Origin: Aquificales bacterium | GTDB taxonomy: Bacteria; Aquificota; Aquificia; Aquificales; QOAS01 | Direction of reading: 5' to 3' | DNA length: 6,687 nt | NCBI GenBank assembly: GCA_027035985.1 | Contig: JALVTI010000117.1 | Span: 1 to 6,687 of the forward strand | Shown: positions 5,771 through 6,687 of the stretch, piece by piece | Position numbering within the stretch: the first letter of the stretch is position 1 | How the letters are laid out: the number at the start of each line of letters is the position of its first letter | Made by a program: the position numbers and the translations under genes | The notes under the pieces: generated by a model | What the model was told of the DNA's origin: nothing | The model's database searches: none | The model's input: only the letters and a program-made list of their open reading frames with translations

Positions 5771-6403
5771 ATGGATTGCCGGAAAATAGAAAACTTCCTA
5801 AGCAGACATCTAAAATTCCCCCACCCCCTTTTGGAGGAGTTATACAGGTTAGCCCTTGAGGAAAAATTTCCCGTTGTAGAACCGTCGGTGGGAAACCTTA
5901 TCTATTTTTTCGTAAAACTCTTGCGGGCTAAGGTAATCGTCGAATTCGGTAGCGGCTTCGGCTATTCGGCGCTTTGGGCGGCTCTCGCCTGCGACTGGAA
6001 TTGCACCGTCCACTGCATCGACTACCAGGAGAAAAACCGCAAGAGGGCTATGGAGATTTTTGAGCAGTTAGGGGTATCGGAAAAAATCCGCTACCACGTA
6101 GGGGAGGCGGAGACCGTCTTTTCCCAATTGGGGTTTGAGGACGAAAGCATAGACCTCGTTCTGTTCGACCACGAAAAGCAAAACTACAGCGGGAGTTTGG
6201 ACTTAGTCCTCCCCAAACTCAAAAGGGGAGGGGTAATAATAGCGGACGACGTCCTCTGGAGGGGAGAGGTCGCAGACCCCTCAAGGGAAAACCTAAGGCT
6301 TTCCTCCCTAAGGTTTTTCCTAAAGGAGATTTCCCAAAGGGGGGATTTGGTAAGTTTCGTATGCCCCTTAGGGGACGGAGTTGCGGTTATACAAAAACTT
6401 TAA
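5771..6403 (+). CDS. Class I SAM-dependent O-methyltransferase, TrmR/YrrM-like
   Basis: The 210-residue protein has the order typical of the O-methyltransferase family 3 (catechol OMT-like) fold. SAM-binding motif I is VEFGSGFGYSALW (57-69), with acidic Asp84 (IDYQEKN) after strand 2. FDHEKQNY (Asp133) corresponds to the family's DADK, and ADDVLWRGEVADPS (158 onward) follows strand 5. The end, PLGDGVAVIQKL, resembles that of Bacillus YrrM (TrmR), which methylates 5-hydroxyuridine-34 of tRNAs to 5-methoxyuridine and is of similar length. TrmR is a reasonable guess, but small-molecule OMTs share these motifs. The metal site would use Asp133 and Asp159; the usual third residue Asn is Asp160 here. 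The ATG is the first possible start, since an in-frame TAA lies directly upstream. GAGGAG (5743-5748) is 22 nt away, too far unless the AAATA/TATTT stem (5750-5763) between them folds. The next gene starts 24 bp downstream and may be co-transcribed. Confidence 0.85.
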   Translation: MDCRKIENFLSRHLKFPHPLLEELYRLALEEKFPVVEPSVGNLIYFFVKLLRAKVIVEFGSGFGYSALWAALACDWNCTVHCIDYQEKNRKRAMEIFEQLGVSEKIRYHVGEAETVFSQLGFEDESIDLVLFDHEKQNYSGSLDLVLPKLKRGGVIIADDVLWRGEVADPSRENLRLSSLRFFLKEISQRGDLVSFVCPLGDGVAVIQKL

Positions 6404-6427
6404 AGGTGTTAAAACTATTGTTAGACC

Positions 6428-6687
6428 ATGGATAGAGTGGAATTTTTTAGTCTCTTCTTCAATAGGTTTGATAAAAGAAATTTAAAACCGAAAGAGGTAG
6501 CCCAAGAGTTTGAATCCTTTCTATTGGAGGAGTTCTTAAAGGTCGGTATGGAACCACTTTTGGAAGGAAAAAGCTTCACCCAAAAAATGTATTGGGAACA
6601 ATTTATAACCACCGTTGCGGAAAAACTTTCGGAAAGAGACCCCTTAAAGTTTGAAAAAATGTTAAAGGCGTATATTGAACAAAAAAA
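6428..6687 (+). CDS. Possible FlgJ-like flagellar rod-binding protein, 5' part
   Basis: The frame from the ATG at 6428 stays open for 86 codons to the window edge, and an in-frame TAG at 6422 makes this the earliest start. The product is charged and helical, rich in Glu, Lys, Phe and Leu. KEVAQEFESFLLEEFLKVG, then KMYWEQFITTVAEKLSE and KMLKAYIE, follow the pattern of the rod-binding domain in the N-terminal half of FlgJ (AxxFExLxLxxxLK, then MYxxxxxxxxAE, then ML). That domain helps assemble the flagellar rod in the periplasm. No signal peptide is present, as in FlgJ. The match comes from pattern recognition, and the usual glycine-rich segment before ML is replaced by ERDPLKFEK, so an unrelated helical protein cannot be excluded. 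No Shine-Dalgarno sequence is well placed; AAAGGTG at the end of the methyltransferase gene is 19 nt away. It probably shares a transcript with that gene. Confidence 0.55.
   Translation, partial: MDRVEFFSLFFNRFDKRNLKPKEVAQEFESFLLEEFLKVGMEPLLEGKSFTQKMYWEQFITTVAEKLSERDPLKFEKMLKAYIEQK

Overview
The window looks like ordinary chromosomal DNA of a thermophilic, hydrogen-using bacterium, most likely an Aquificota relative (Desulfurobacteriaceae-like). This is an inference from three things: Glu/Lys/Ile-rich proteins with many ATA, AGG and AGA codons at a middling GC content, the [NiFe]-hydrogenase maturation gene hypE, and an archaeal-type LeuC. No 16S gene or other taxonomic marker is present. Coding density is high, and I see no mobile element, CRISPR array, tRNA or rRNA.

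Layout: (1) The left edge holds the 3' part of a nitronate monooxygenase/FMN oxidoreductase gene on +. It converges, with a 2-bp gap, on a minus-strand pair: a CLC anion channel/transporter gene followed by hypE. (2) An 82-bp divergent intergenic region separates the CLC gene from tyrS on +. (3) A 251-bp non-coding stretch rich in inverted repeats lies between tyrS and leuC. (4) leuC is followed by a TrmR/YrrM-like class I methyltransferase gene. The right edge holds the first 86 codons of a gene whose product resembles the rod-binding domain of flagellar FlgJ.

The genes do not form a single pathway. They cover hydrogenase maturation, anion transport, translation (tyrosyl-tRNA synthetase, possibly a tRNA-modifying methyltransferase), leucine biosynthesis and perhaps flagellar assembly. 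leuC has no leuD beside it in the window, and hypE has no other hyp gene beside it.

No previously undescribed system stands out. The points most worth a second look are: (a) starts without a nearby Shine-Dalgarno sequence, three of which (clc, hypE, tyrS) have a -10-like hexamer exactly 9 nt before the ATG, suggesting leaderless or nearly leaderless mRNAs; (b) unusual ion-path residues in the CLC protein (Ser to Pro in the GSGIP motif, and Leu at the internal proton-glutamate position); (c) the structured leader before leuC; (d) the divergent FlgJ-like gene at the right edge.
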